Assembly (NCBI GenBank): GCA_947034895.1
Contig: OX344763.1
Span: forward strand, 70,637,093 to 70,701,092
Direction of reading: 5' to 3'
Origin: Rhytidiadelphus loreus
Taxonomy: Eukaryota; Streptophyta; Bryopsida; Hypnales; Hylocomiaceae
Length of the DNA stretch: 64,000 bases
Position 1 is the first letter of the stretch. The number at the start of each line of letters is the position of its first letter. The notes under the pieces were generated by a model. It saw only the letters and a list, made by a program, of their open reading frames with translations. It was not told the origin of the DNA and did no database searches. Below are positions 10,140 through 22,941 of this stretch, one piece after another. The position numbers and the translations under genes are program-made.

Positions 10140-12052
10140 TTGAAGTCTTTTGGCTAAATTCTGTGGGTTATCCTCTTCTTGTAACGCTTGCTGCACCATG
10201 CCTCGAGTGTCAACCTGAGCGTCCACTTCCAATACTCGGGGGGGTCACTTCTTGTAATTTAAGGTATACACCTCAGTTAAGAGGGTATTTTATGTGGGGC
10301 TATTTACCTTAATTATTGCATTTAAGATGACCGTATTTTTACATAAAAAACTAAAAAGGGCATATTTCCAATACCCTAGAGTTTTTATAAATTCATTCAT
10401 GCATGTTTTTAAACGAGTCTATCTTACATATAAAATTTAAGTGTCCAATTTTCTCCCACCCACACCCTTCTTCACAAATTTTCTCTTCCATCTAATACAT
10501 CTATATATGGGGTAGACATTGTGAAACCAACAATAATCAATTGAATTCAAGTGGCAATTTTTAACCCATAAAGCCCAATTGTCCATTGAATGAACAATTG
10601 AAACTTTAGGTAGGTCCCTATGAAGTCAATTTTGGTCAAATGTTTCATAAAATTTTGACAAAAGATGTAAACATATATCCTCTTAGTGGAAATATAATTT
10701 TTTTTCTGCCCTAAATTTTTTTGGTAGCCCTTGTAATTTGGGCATCTTTGGGGTGTCTTTTGCAAAAAATCTCATCAACTATTGAAATTTGGCATTTATG
10801 TTATTAATAAAATATGGCATACAATTATCAAAAACAATTTAGTTCTCAAATCACATTCTCAAAGGAGTCAAACTTTATTAGCTATGTTAGGGTGGCTTCA
10901 AGAAAAAAAACTTTTCTTCTAACTTCAAGCCCTATTATCTTGCAATATGTGAAGTCAAAGTTCTTGAAATTTTTCTGAAATATTCTAAAAATTTGTCTCT
11001 AATTTTTAGCCATTTGGATTCCAAATTAAAAAATCTCTCATTGCACAAGAAATCATCAAAAAAAGACTAGTGCATTGCCAATGCATTTAACCTCTTTGCA
11101 TTGCAAGTTGATTCAGATTTTTTATGAGTGAATCCAACATCATATATTTATGAATAGTCAAAATCCTCATTTTTGTGTAGACCAAATATTTTACTCTAAG
11201 AGGGCTTGAAGTCTATTGATCCTAGTTCGCAAGAATGAAAATAAAGATTTTTTTTCTCACTTCAAACATTATAATCTTTCAATCCACATGGTCAAATGGG
11301 CTGAAATTTTTTCTACACGTTGTTATAACTACAAAATACACTTTTATACAGTTGGATTTTTTTAAAATAATTTTTTATTTTAGACAATACATCAAAGTTA
11401 GCAAAACACCCTCTAGTCTTTAGGGGTTAATAACATTGAACACTTTAGAATTCCTAATGAAACTATCCATGAAAATCTCATTCAATATGAGTGTGATTAA
11501 CACATATGGCTTCAAACCTTAGAGTTAAATGAACTATAAATTCTATCTTCATATTGTACAATTTTTAGTTTGTTGAACCACTAAGGTAAACCTTCCTATT
11601 CATACAATGTGACAATTTTTCCACTTTTAGCTGATGTCTTACATTTACATTTAGTTTGTTTTTGTATATATACTACAAGTACCATTGCGCAACTTTAGTC
11701 AACCGCCCTTCATCATAGATTTTCTTGAATATGTCCATTTTATCATCCATATGAAATTATTTGTCCACATCTATACTTATCATATTATGAAAAATTTGCA
11801 TGGCTTCTATTTGTCAACACTAATTTATTAATAAAAATTCCTATTATATGATGTTTTTACATACCCTAATTTATATATATTAGAGTGTGTAGCATTTCAT
11901 GAACCCTATAGTAGCTCTACAAATTATATAAAATTTGCCCCCTTTGAATTAAATGAACCCTATCTTTTAATTCACGTAGTTTTCTAAAAACCGTGAGTGT
12001 TCCCCCCGGGTTCCAATAGCAACTCTTAAAGTGGTTCCTAAAATTGTTGCTC
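10140..12052. other. AT-rich interior of the old transposase gene
   Basis: This lies between the transposase-associated segment and the TNP2 core on the minus strand, where introns are expected. It has no recognisable protein homology in any frame, only short AT-rich ORFs. Confidence 0.4.
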
Positions 12053-12310
12053 CTACTCCTCGTCGGATGAATCTCGTGTGCCAGGTCCTCTCCAAATTCG
12101 TGAATCAGGATGTCTTCCGTATAGGATGAAGTGCTTCCATACATTCCGGAGTAACAATCTCCTACGCCCTCGACATTGAGTGCATTGGCAATGTATTTTT
12201 GGGACATTGTATTCTATTGCGTGTTGCAACTCACGAATCCAAAGCCGATCATCACGTAGTCGCTGCCTATGGTTGTCAGACAAGGGCAGTTTATTTGAAA
12301 TCATCCTCAA

Positions 12311-13920
12311 TGTGTGCTTTTAATTCCTTGATCATGCCACATGTGCATATATTACATTGAAGTTGAAGTGAGAAATGGCGTCCTAGACAAATTTGAATGT
12401 GCGGAAGTGGCACAACATCGTGACAACTTCAATTGCATTGCATGGTGACTTCCCTCACTATAGAATGACTATCGTATTCAAAACATCACATAAGTATGAC
12501 TTCCAAATGTCTAAGGGCATTGTTGTCTGACTGAAACGTGTCTACGCACTAAAAAGACAAACAGGGCCGGAAGACTGTGCATGCAAAGGTTCAAGTGACT
12601 ATTTCAAAACCAAAGAATTGAAACATTCCTTCTATATTTTATGGAATGTCTACAAGACTGTACTGTGTAGAACACGTGTCTTTGGGTGCAGCTGCATACC
12701 TAACCACAGATTGTGGAATGTGATGACTGGCAAAAAAGACTAAGACACTCGTTAATTCCAACAAGGTTATGTGTCCATTGTGCACATGAAAGCAATTGGA
12801 CCTTAGTCTCTATGTCCAAGAAGCTGCCACAAGCATACAATTCTAAGTATGGAAAATTTAGTTGCATGTGAATGGCACATACCACTATCCAATTATAAAA
12901 TTAAAGGCAAAGACTATTGGCACCTCAATATAATGTTCCAATCACAACTAAGACATGAATGTAGGGAAGTAAAAGGGTAGGCAAAAGAGACTTCAGCAGA
13001 CCTTCATAGCACAATCCAATGCTCAAGTCAAACCGGATGTAGTTCAAAATCTTCCTTCATTGGGGGCAGAGGTTGAAGGTTTGTTGCTCTGTTCCACACA
13101 AATGAGCACGTTAATGACAATGATCTTTACACTCAATCAGCTAAAGGGCACAAAAAATACCTGCATGGGGACATGAAGTCATCAGATATAATTGGAAAAC
13201 TGAGGGCACGGCTTCCACAATGCAACAAAGGTACATAGGGGGAAGATGGACAAAGTGGATTATCTGCATACACACATAATCTCCCTAAACCCTTAAATCC
13301 AATGTGGATCTTTTACTAACACTGAATTTGTCGTCAAAGACAAAAAATCATTTCCTCTCAAGACTTGGTCATCCCTACTAGGCCCAATGTAGTTGAAAAC
13401 GGCTAGATATGTATTGAATTCGATGTGAAGTTACTTTATTAGAACTTCTATATGACTAAAACAAGTCATTTATGCCTCATACGCACCGTCCATTGACAGA
13501 TGAATGACTTTCATCAGTGAAGGGCGAGTCGTGATGCATAACTAAGGACTTTTGTGAGACTGCGTATAGTCATACCCTATCCCAATGGCGTCAAGGAATA
13601 AATGAACCCTGTTTCAGCCACCTACTGTGGTTGAAATCATATTGAGGCCGTTCATTAAATTTTGAGATGAAGGTGCATGTCTAAGACTGTACACCTCATC
13701 ATAAGTCCGGGTTCAATCACTGTAAAGGACACACAAGTAATCATATGGAGATCAAGGGAAGATCGTTAGAGTTTGCCATTTCAATTCTGATTGAAATGCG
13801 AGGTTGTTGCAGCTCTACAAATTAATGGCAAGCCACCAACTGTCGCCTCCCTCATCATGCCCACTACCTGAGTATGAGTTGCACTTTAGAATGCAGATCT
13901 GTTTGACAATACTCCCTAGT
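12311..13920. other. Region between divergent genes of the old CACTA element
   Basis: No supported coding region. The minus-strand transposase starts to its left and possible plus-strand exons lie to its right, so it probably held the divergent promoters of the old element. The 30-kb element has the same arrangement at 34654-37446. No clear TATA box stands out. Confidence 0.35.
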
Positions 13921-13927
13921 TGTAGTT

Positions 13928-14242
13928 TTGTTTGCAAGTAGAGAAGATCCTCACACTCCATCCGAGCTGCTGGCCGTGGAAGAATCGGAGTTCCCCTTTA
14001 GCTTGCGTGCGCTTAACAACGTCGGAAGAGCACGTCTTCGTACTCCTTTGGACAGCTCTGCATCACCAGGGAGTGAGGATCAAATGTCTTTGCAGTTTAA
14101 AATTGCCACAGACAAGCATGGACTTAGCGCCAAACAGCCTACCGCATCCAAAAACGGAGTATGAGCTCTTCCAGGATAAGAGGGTGGCGGAGAGGGACAA
14201 GGTACTAGAACCTGTCCTCATCGCCAAGGACGCCTTATAAGT
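13928..14242 (+). other. Possible first exon of the old element's second gene
   Basis: Two overlapping frames are open over 80-100 codons. One reads EDPHTPSELLAVEESEFPFS then SSASPGSEDQMSL, a Ser/Glu/Pro-rich composition typical of disordered N-termini. No domain is recognised. Its position and strand fit an upstream exon of the Transposase_24 gene at 19.1 kb, but this is inference only. Confidence 0.25.
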
Positions 14243-15250
14243 TAATTGTATTCTACATACCATTGCTATCCTACAGTTGTAATTTTGGAATATGTCTGAA
14301 TTACTCGTTTTATAGAGTCGTGAACTCAAATTTGGCTTCCTTTTTTGAGGGGCGCTTCCCACGCATCACTCCACAAGGTAGAGGCATGCCGTCATGAATG
14401 ACTATAGCTTGCAATCACCAATTGTCATTGGAATTCTCATAAAATTGGCTTGGCAGCAGCACACTAGGGTTTTCACAAGCTCTCCAATTAATTCCATAGT
14501 GATTGTTCCTCGCTTGTGTAGTCGTTGTTTAGTCACTCGGAAGTTGCAGTGCATAACTTGTCACTTCATGTGACTGTATACTTGTCATGGTGGAGTTGTC
14601 TAGAAGAAGCATCGCAGTCGTTGTAGGTCTTTAGAGAAACCTTGCCTTGTTAATGACTTAATGTAGTCATTAAAGCCAAGTGGAATGATGTCGAGAGGGA
14701 GGTCCTTTAGTACTGCATGCAACACAAGTTGTGCCTGGACCCGACGCCCGCAAGGTTCCTCCACACTTTCTCCACCTTCGTCTTCCACATAGGTTGGTTC
14801 CTTTGGTTTTTGTCTTTCTTGTGGCTGTTTGCCTAAGTGTGTGAGGAACTTGCTCTTCTACCAGTCTGCATGGCTTTAGGTTTGCTTCACTGCACATTCT
14901 TCCTTTCTGTTGTAGAGACGTGGAATTAGGGAAGACTTAAAAGTCGGGTGAAGGTGCTCCCACAAAGAAGGTAATGAGACTAAAACGCACTGTCTCCACG
15001 CAGCTGGACCTTTGAGGACAACGAGGGAAGAAGGAGCGCAGTAGAAAAAATGTCGGCACAAAAATTGTATTGTCGACCGACATGTCCAACGGGCACGGTT
15101 CTTCCTTGGAGGCAACGGAGTCCAATGACGAGGCCATTGTAGCAGGTATGATGAATCTAGCAATAGTGTGTTTCCATATCCAAGAGCAATCCACCAAGGA
15201 GGCGGTTGCCATTGGTACTTGGATTCCACACTTTTTATTTTGATTGTAGC
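14243..15250. other. Unassigned sequence left of element A
   Basis: Short frames occur on both strands. A plus-strand frame near 15080-15235 (NGHGSSLEATESNDEAIVAG) has coding-like composition but no recognised family. It may be part of the gene interrupted by element A, because the same strand resumes coding at 19.1 kb. Confidence 0.25.
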
Positions 15251-15255
15251 CCACC

Positions 15256-18200
15256 TATCATAGCACAAGAAAGTCGAAATGCTTCTCTAAGACCGGAAAA
15301 GGCCCTAAAGTGACTCGTTTATCGTTCCCACAGAGATTTGTCATTGATTCTTAATAACCGGAAATACGGACAAGGATTACCACAACAACCCCTAGCAAAA
15401 CCTACTCAAATCCGGTAGAGAAACTAAACTAAACTATCCGGATCACCTCTAGATCTGAATCTGATCTATTTCCTAACCTCTTGCTATCTATAGTCTTCTT
15501 ACACCAAGGACCGGAACTAGAAATCGGGTAGCTAGTCCAATTTCCGGACTCCCTGTCAACGTAATTGGATTCAAGTTTAACCTCAGTCTGCACTAAGAGG
15601 GATTTGCATATTGTGCTTAAGGAAGGAAGCTGATTACCTACCCTCTGCGTTTTATAGTGTCAAGAGTGCCACTTTCAAATAAACCAACAACAACACACAC
15701 ATATACTACTTAACCGACTTTCCTTCACAACTAAACCGGAAGATTCCGGATCAGCGGGTCATGCAAGAAAACCCAACTAACAACCTAACAAATACTACAA
15801 CGACAGCCTATTGGATTAGTCTAAGATCTGGGTAGAATCCGGGACAGACGAAATGGAGGAATATCACATTCCCTTCAGTTTCCGGTTAACCAAAGAACCT
15901 ATCAACCATTAAACTAGAGAGTTCCGGTAATTCAATGGTTGCAACTCTAATCTACTGGGACCGTATTCAACTAATGGAATCTGAACCGATCACGCCACTG
16001 GAATCAAGAAAACGCCATCATACACAAACTCACTTAAACTCCCAGAATCGGGATAAACCCAATATCCGGGCACACTTTCCCCCTACCTATTCCTGCAATC
16101 CAAATGAACATACAATGACATAGCATGCCATCCAAGTACGCTTAGACACAAAAGGTGAATCAGAAAGCTCTGATTTGTATTGCACGATGCTAGGAAAGCA
16201 AGATCCGAAAATGCACACTAAACAACTAAAAATCTGAATCCTAAATAGTCTACAACCCAAGGGACTTTTACCGCCCAAGGGAATCAAAAGTAAAACCCCA
16301 AGGGAATGACACGTGTCATTCTCCTTATCTGCCTCCTAGTTGACTTACTAACATCCACAACTGCCCGGGAAAAATGGATCTCAGATCCTAAAAATCCGGA
16401 TCCAGGCAAGTTCAACAGAAATTCCCTACTCACCTAAGAAGCTACTTGGAAACTACTTTTCAACCAAATAACTTAGGTTTTCAGCTGCCCACCTATGATT
16501 CTACCTAACCCTAAAATCACTTCTTCTGCCGCTTAGTTGGAGTCTTCATTGAAGTGGCAGCCCCCTTCCTTGCTGGTTGTTTCCGGGCAGAACCGGAAAC
16601 ACTCGAAGCCCTACGCTTCTTCGTCTTCGACTTCTGTGCCTTCAACTTGGTCTTGATTCACTTTGGAGCTACTAACTCTTGGTCTGGATCTGAGTATGAC
16701 TCAGATTCTTCCCTAGTTCTGGAACCGGATTCTACCTCTTCCTCTTCCGATTCGTCTTCTTTTTCTTTTTCTTCTTCGGATTCCAACTCAATGGGCTTTT
16801 TGTGCAATTCCGACCTCCTCTTTGGTGCTTCGCTTGGGGATGGAGAAGCGGTAGATTTCTTGCTCTGTGGTGTCTCCCAACTTCCCTCCTTGCCTTTGGT
16901 CTGACCGCGAGTCTGAGATCCGGGCGTAGATATACGCTCGCCACTGGATTCCTGCACAACATTCCCCTTGGCAAGTGTGGTGATATCCACACTTCTCAAG
17001 GACTTCCCGGTTTTATCCCGGCCCAATGGTGACATATGCCGACTATCCGATCTTGGAGGTTTAGCGGGAGTACCCTCCTTTCGTTCTGTGGCTTCCGGTC
17101 TTGGAGGCTGACTATTCTCTCCCACTACACTCCTCATCTGATTAAGTAACTCTTCCAGTTGTGAATGGAAAGTAACGAGGACATTAATGACTTTGTCCCC
17201 TACTCTTCCTTCCCCTTCTAAAACCTTTTCGTCAAAGAGCTTGGCCTTGTTTAATATCTCAGCCAGATGTGTGATAAACTCTGCAATCCGGTCAAGCATC
17301 TCCTTTGACCGGATAGAGTTTTTCCTCACTTGTTCACTCTCCTGACTTCTCTCACTCTCAACTCCTTTTTCAAGGCGATTACCTAATCCATCGGTACAGT
17401 GATTTTCTCTTTTCCGGCCCTTCCTTCAACATCCTAAATGAGATTCCGGATCTATTCCTCACACTAACTCACGGGGATGTCGCCTAACAATTTTCACACC
17501 CGGACTATGGTACTTCTTTCTTTCTCATGACTCATCCTGACTTGGTTTAGATCCTTAATGATCTTTTTAAGCGGATCACTCCCCCAGACTGGGTCTTGTT
17601 CCTCTCTTTTTGACTGTTCCGGTTTATCCTTACCGGAATCCCCGGAAAGCTTTTCCTGTCTCTCCACATTTTCTTCCTCTGAGTCTGCTTTCATACCGTG
17701 TGCTAGTCTTATTTCCTGAACCTTGTACTCACGCCTCTCTTCTACTCTCATGCAGTCATGTGCGTGGTATAGGTGGTAAAGGAAAGGAGAAAGACTAGAC
17801 GGCTTCGTTTTCCTGACTGCTTTACAAAGTTTTCCCACATGATCCCGCAGAACTAACCCCCAATCGACTTTCCGGTCTCCGGACAAAGTACCGAAAATCG
17901 TATTGCCTAGAGTAATAGTTAACTAGGTACCCCTGTCCGGACTAAGGATGGAAACTAGAAATTCTAACACCCTCCTCTCTTGGTCATCCTTGCACTCACT
18001 CATGGTATACCCATCCTTAAGGTGAGGAGGGTTTATAAACTTACCCACCGCATACTTGTCCATCCTTGAAGCGGGCCCTTCTCCTCCTCTTGTAAATCCG
18101 TAAACTTCCCTCCATACCGCTTGGGTCCACTTGTCCGGAACTGCCTGCATGGTTTTCTTCCACTCGTTCGACTACGAATGCAACACCTCCCTCATCATTA

Positions 18201-18941
18201 CTTCATTAGTTCCAAGGTCGCTCCAACAATCCGGTACAACCCAACTGGCTCAAGTCCTCCAACAGATCCACTCGCAATACTGCATCTTCCGGAATCACCG
18301 GACTGACGTGCTTCAATGAGACTTTCATAGTCTCCTCTTCCAATTCACTTCCGGTCATGGTTGTCTCCTCTCTTCACACTCTTGCCATAGTCCCTCACAA
18401 CACCCATTGATTCAACTAAAGGTGCTGAAGCAAACTCTATGTTGGGAAACCCCGGAAACTACTACACACGAGAGGAATAGGAAAGCACCAACGAAGAAAG
18501 CCAGAAATGTGTACATGAACCCTAACTATCTTGTCTTTAAACTTTCCGCTCGAGAATTTCCTAATTTCCTACCGTTTGATCCTGCCGTTTCTGCTAATTA
18601 CCCGTTAATCCGACCGTTCCTCAAATGCCGGGTACCGTTAGTGGTCCTAATTAGCTCCAGCTGGCTCCCGATAGTCTACTCATTGACTCTATTCCTGGTT
18701 CCGGTTTTGAGTTTAGATTTCCCGATGTCTTTGGTAGTTCTGGTTCTGGCTAAGATGTAAGAATACTATTTTCCTGCTTAATTACTTTATCAATTTATGA
18801 TTTTCCTATCTTCCGATTTTGAATACTATGCTATGTATCCGGATAAATCTAAGGAAATTTAGGTCTTATAACGAAAAAAATACAAAAATAAACTATAATT
18901 ATATAGTATCTAAGTTACAAGGGACATTTTGGGTCACGACA
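15256..18941 (-). mobile_element. LTR-like element A (solo LTR?), 3686 bp
   Basis: Read on the minus strand it begins TGTCGTGACCCAAAATGTCC and ends GTGCTATGATA. It is flanked by a perfect 5-bp duplication, CCACC (15251-15255 and 18942-18946). TG at the start, an end derivable from CTACGACA by C-to-T changes, and a 5-bp duplication are retrotransposon LTR features. I find no internal polymerase, protease or integrase sequence and no second LTR, so a solo LTR or a LARD-like unit is most likely. It is homologous end to end to element B (53923-57692), which lies in the opposite orientation. It contains a decayed long ORF and many CCGG motifs. Confidence 0.75.
16517..18358 (-). pseudogene. Decayed long ORF of LTR-like element A
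   Basis: The ATG at 18358 (reading MTGSELEEETMKVSLKH) aligns with the start of the ORF in element B. The frame holds WREVYGFTRGGEGPASR, DWGLVLRDHVGKLCK and SSLSPFLYHLYHAHDCM. A coiled-coil stretch (DRIAEFITHLAEILNKAK), a Ser/Glu-rich acidic region near 16700-16830 and a basic tail (SMKTPTKRQKK) follow, up to a TGA at 16517-16519. Several in-frame stops and shifts break it. The central region recalls the N-terminal domain of the so-called putative plant transposon proteins, but I cannot assign it. No reverse transcriptase, zinc knuckle or protease motif is visible. Confidence 0.65.
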
Positions 18942-19099
18942 CCACCAAAAGTTGGGAGGAGGTTCAGGTCTGAATGCCGTTACATGGAAGTGTGTATTTT
19001 AGGTTTCAATCTTATTGTTCACATTAGAGAGGTTTGTATCTCGTTTAGGTCTTCTGGATGCTGGGGCATGGACGAACCTTAGTCGTCCTTCCCTACACT

Positions 19100-20075
19100 T
19101 GAAGTTGGGAGGCATTTCTGTACGGAAGCACTGAATTTCACGCTACAAGCGTTCATGACTCGTTTGAGGGGCACACAGACTCAAAATGTTATTGTTGACT
19201 ACGCAGAGAAGGCTAAAGTTGTCTTTGACTCCAACGAGGACGACTTGGACAAAGTAGAACTTGTCCTTGATCGCAGGTTGAAACATCCCAAATTGATAGA
19301 GCCGACACAATCACCCACAAAAGGGCCAAATGTTAGATCTCGTGCACACGCTACTCCACCCACACGGGTGGGTTGCCCACCCTCCTGATCCTGGGTCCCG
19401 GGGCAATGGATGCCTCAACAACAATTGCAGCCTCCACCAAGTTGGGGAGCAGGTCTGCCCGCACCATACCCTAGTCTGTGGTCCGAGGTACCATTCGCAC
19501 CATCACAAGACAGTGAGGACCGCACTTCTCGCCGCCGTAAAAAGAGTGCGTATGAGTTGGGGTCACGTGATTGTACTAAGGCGGGAGTAAAGCCTATCCA
19601 AGTGTATGTTCAAGAGGGTGGAGAAGTAGATGCGGCCTGCACTGGGAAGAATGCTTGGGACGCGGCAATCCAAGAGTTTGTCCCCAAAATTTTGGACATA
19701 AGTGTGGTGGAATGGTCAAAGCATGCGCCGCAAGCCTTGAAAAAACTAAGAGGGGCATTGGACAATGAGTTCAAGTACTTTAGACACCCCTTGAGCATGG
19801 TTGGGTTCCGCACAGCTATAACCAGATTCTTGAAGTCCGAGAGATCTAGGTTGAAGTCCAAGTGGCTGAAAGGCCATGAGGAATGTCCTCTACACGTGGA
19901 TGCCAACCAATGGGATAGGTTGATTGAGTATTGGCAAACTAAAGCACAACAAGTGAAGGTGCAGAAGATGGCAACTGCACGGCAGAGCATGAGGAACTAC
20001 AACCAAGTTGGTTGGAAAGGGAAAGCAGGAAAGGAGGTTGCTGCAATGAACATCTTGATCCCCTTTGTGACCTTC
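19100..20075 (+). pseudogene. Transposase_24 (Ptta/En/Spm) domain exon
   Basis: One frame runs from about 19100, with a TGA at 19386-19388, and continues open to 20075. It has a Pro/Gln-rich linker (PQQQLQPPPSWG), then a conserved block with RFLKSERSRLKSKWLKG, NQWDRLIEYWQTKAQQ, and KMATARQSMRNYNQVGWKGKAGKE. The W-x2-L-x2-YW spacing and the later N-x2-Q/H-x3-G-K block are the hallmark of plant Transposase_24 proteins. These are the second, TNPA-like proteins of CACTA elements, which bind subterminal repeats. It lies downstream of element A and upstream of the FCP1-like part on the same strand. Confidence 0.75.
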
Positions 20076-20180
20076 AAAAGCTTCTTCATTGTTTGCATGC
20101 ACCTTCGTTTTTGTAATCATGTGGGAATTGTATTACTTGTTGATGTCTCAGCATGGGTGCTTCTGATACGAGTTTACTAG

Positions 20181-20732
20181 CTTCCTGTAGAGGGAAGGAA
20201 AGGAAACTAGTCCTAGAATCACCGACATTGCAGAGGGCCTGTGCCGAATTCCAAACAATGGAATTGGAACCACGGTCAGTGTTTATTCTTACAGTAATAT
20301 TGTTACAGATTGTTCAATTGTATAGTTTCTTGTATTGTAATTTCCGACTACGCAAGTGAGTGAAAAATTAGTGCATGAAAATAGTCTTGGACTTCTATGG
20401 ACGGTGTTGTATCACGGTTCAGTTCATGCACTCTAAACCCTATTGTACTGAAGTTCTATACACATCTACAATTGACTAAAGATCACGTGCAGTGTCCTCC
20501 ACCTCTCAGTTGAATTACTGCTAGCCATGTACAATGAACAAGGTCTATCTGTGGGTACTAATCCAATCATTAGGCTCAGCATTTGATTTCCGAAACCAAT
20601 GTCTTCAAAGTCATGTCTCAATTACGCAGTCATGTACAAGTCATATTAATTCTAAACCGTTGGATCCAAAATGACTCCTTCGCTACAAGTGAATGATTAG
20701 TCTAGTTGTGTTGCATTGGTGGTCGGTAGACT
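20181..20732. other. Probable intron between Transposase_24 and FCP1-like exons
   Basis: No coding potential is seen. It ends in a plausible acceptor (GGTCGGTAG at about 20724-20732) just before an ATG-containing frame that reads GDSDLWFKVESLKHDV. Confidence 0.35.
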
Positions 20733-22674
20733 ATGGGCGTAGGTGACTCCGATTTATGGTTCAAAGTTGAGAGTTTGAAGCATGATGTGTCCCTCAAGTT
20801 CAACCAAGTGATGGCCAATTCAACGGCCCAAGCACGCGTGCTATTGATGATTTGAAGTGCATGTTCCAAAGCTTCATGGGGAAGTGTAAGGATGGTTACC
20901 TTGGCAGCCCATCCATCACTCACTCTAGGCTTGAGAATCAAGAGTTCGAGGGTGGTTTCTATGGCGAACCTGCAAGCTTGCTACTGAATTCACGGAATAA
21001 ATTCCTGGATGTGTCGCAAATCATGTCCAAACGGAAGGGGATGACGAAAGCAAAGAAGACCGTAGGTGATGTCAACCAGCTAGCAAAGAAGTCGGAGGTT
21101 ACACTATCCTCCAACTCAGACCTCCCAAGATGTGTTTCCCGTCGGTCACCTTCACCACAGTGGAAGGTTTCATCCCATCCTCTGAATCTTGTTGTAGAAG
21201 CAGTGCGTGTCATGGAATAGGTGAATCCCTCAGCCATGGAAGGTCTGTCACCTTCCCAAAGCAATCCCTACAATTTTTCTTCCCATGTTCTCTCGACAAC
21301 CCCTGCTACAAACTCCCAAGAGAATGTTTTACCTAGGTCCGTGCTTGTAGATGCTCCCTTGCCATTGCCCATGGTCCCTAAGCCATTGCAGTAGGTTCAA
21401 GTGCTAGTGGAGGAAGACCTTGTAATAGTGAAGATTGATGAAGTGGCATTGAACCTTGGTAAACAACCATGGAAGAGTGCTGAAGTGCTACCAAAGGTCG
21501 ATGAAGTGCAACCACTGTTGGAGGGGGTGACCAACGCAGAAGGGTGTAAGACTTCTGAAGGTGTACGTAAAGCATCAAAGAAGATAAGAGACGCCGCCGC
21601 CAATGGAAGACCGCTCAACACAGACATGAATACCCCCGTCGTTAATGACAAGGGTGCATTGCAGGCCTCCGAAGACAACAACAGTGAGGGGGGAAAGGTT
21701 CTAGCCGTAGATCCCGCTGCCAAGGTAGGTGTGCAGGACGCCTCCAAGGGCCGCAGCACTCCAGCAAACATTCCACCTGTGCCGTCAAAGATGGCTTAAA
21801 AACCTGGAAAGTCTCCCGCCAAGGTTTGTACTCTCGTGCATGCTCTTCCATGTCCGGACCTTGTGGTGAGACCATTGAAGTCTGTGAAGTCCGTCAACGA
21901 CATCTTGATTGACAAACTTGGCAGAAGTAGTCAGGGGGGACAAAAGTTGGTCATTTTTAACCTACACGGAACACTAGTGGACTGTAGCATGCTTGTTTTC
22001 TTAAACCCAAATAAGGCAATACAGCCTACCACAGAGACAAAATGTAGGAGAGTAGTCTTCCATCCCTAGCTCATTCAATTTCGGTCCCGTTGTTTCAAGT
22101 GCTTCACAGTAGCCTTCTAGGGCACCAAAAATATGTCATATAATGAAGACGTTCTTTCCACCTTTCTCTATAGATTGAAGGCTAACTCCAACACGGTTCC
22201 TTTGTTTTCTTGGGCAGTTGAATCCTCAGGAATTCATCCATAGGCGTGGGAAAGAAAACAGCCCAGGTGAAAAATTTACGTGCAGTGTATTTGAAATGGC
22301 ATGTATTTAGTGCAAAGAACACGTTGATAGTCGATAGTGACAGTTGTAGAGTAAGGTGCAACCCTGACGCTAACATCCTAATCACTACTCCGTTCCATGT
22401 GAAGTGGCTGCGGACCTTGGTTGACGACAAGGAGTACCTAAAATGGTACTTGTGGCCGATGTTGGAGGCGTTTTGGAAATGCCCTAACGTATCAACTTTC
22501 AGATCAAAGTATTCGCAAATTGTAAACGAGTCCATGGCACAAATGATACAAAAATGCAGAAGTGGACTTCCATATGAATTTGTGGACACGGTGGAAGGTG
22601 AAAGGATTGGCAAACCATCAAAGCACGCCAAGAATGCGTCCCCCCACCTTCACGTAATAGTAATATCTAACTAG
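20733..22674 (+). pseudogene. Ser/Pro-rich protein with C-terminal FCP1-like domain, copy 3
   Basis: A nearly continuous frame starts at about 20733, shifts by one base near 20840, and then runs to about 22140 with stops at 21218, 21392, 21797, 22067 and about 22119. It gives a helical start, a long low-complexity region (SSNSDLPRCVSRRSPSPQW), and then an FCP1-like domain. KLVIFNLHGTLVDCS is at the DxDxT position, RCFKCFTVAF and GTKNMSYNEDVL follow, and after another shift at about 22240 come NTLIVDSDSCRVRCNP and YLKWYLWPMLEAFW. The nucleophile Asp is replaced by Asn, so it is degenerate. It belongs to a different subfamily from copies 1 and 2. With the exon at 19100-20075 upstream, one gene joining Transposase_24 and FCP1-like parts is possible but unproven. 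Confidence 0.65.
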
Positions 22675-22941
22675 TGTTCCATATGTATGCAGGCAAGAAC
22701 ACAAAAGCGGGAGCTAAGAACGAAGGTAGCAAGTTCGGTAGTGGTGAAACGTGACTCAACGTCAAAGAAGGTACTTGGCCTAAAATCCATTTGTAATTTA
22801 ATAACTACATCGATGAAGTCTAAATACTTGCAGAGTGTCACAGAAGTGTTCTTTGGCTATATAACTCAACTTCAAGTGACAGTCACGTCATTCCCTAGTC
22901 ACGTAGAGGTTGTTTTTGTAGTGAAGGTTATTCCCTAGTCA

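Larger units (their letters stand above)
5880..12310 (-). pseudogene. TNP2-type CACTA transposase pseudogene (old element)
   Basis: Read on the minus strand, parts appear in the canonical order. At 12053-12310 is a transposase-associated segment with CQCTQC and a GRHPDSRIW tail. At about 9687-10130 is the TNP2 (Transposase_21) N-terminus, including KLAAIVLLMNLCTIHGV and FLPKTYHVAK. At 9225-9422 is STWPILLLNYNLPPWL followed by FDVYLEPLVEEL. Near 8805 is GVKRLSILHTLPCWK before a probable intron, and near 8405 is MLDVMHCEMNL. At 8290-8110 is the lead into DUF4218 with GLKSHDNHVLMQ. At 6389-5880 is the rest of DUF4218, with EFPPSLFDIMTHLPYHL. Frameshifts and stops separate several parts, DUF4216 is missing, and a CACTA derivative (6392-8024) splits the DUF4218 frame. 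The protein would have been the DDE-type transposase cutting CACTA ends. It is dead here. Confidence 0.85.

Noticed and set aside
14937..15254. Minus-strand ORF of about 105 residues next to element A
   Set aside because: No family signature, and an overlapping minus-strand frame is also open. It lies opposite a possible plus-strand exon, so it could be a chance frame.
16554..16904. Plus-strand Ser-rich ORF opposite element A's ORF
   Set aside because: The Ser/Asp repeats are the complement of Glu/Ser codons in the minus-strand ORF, which aligns with element B. It is a shadow frame.
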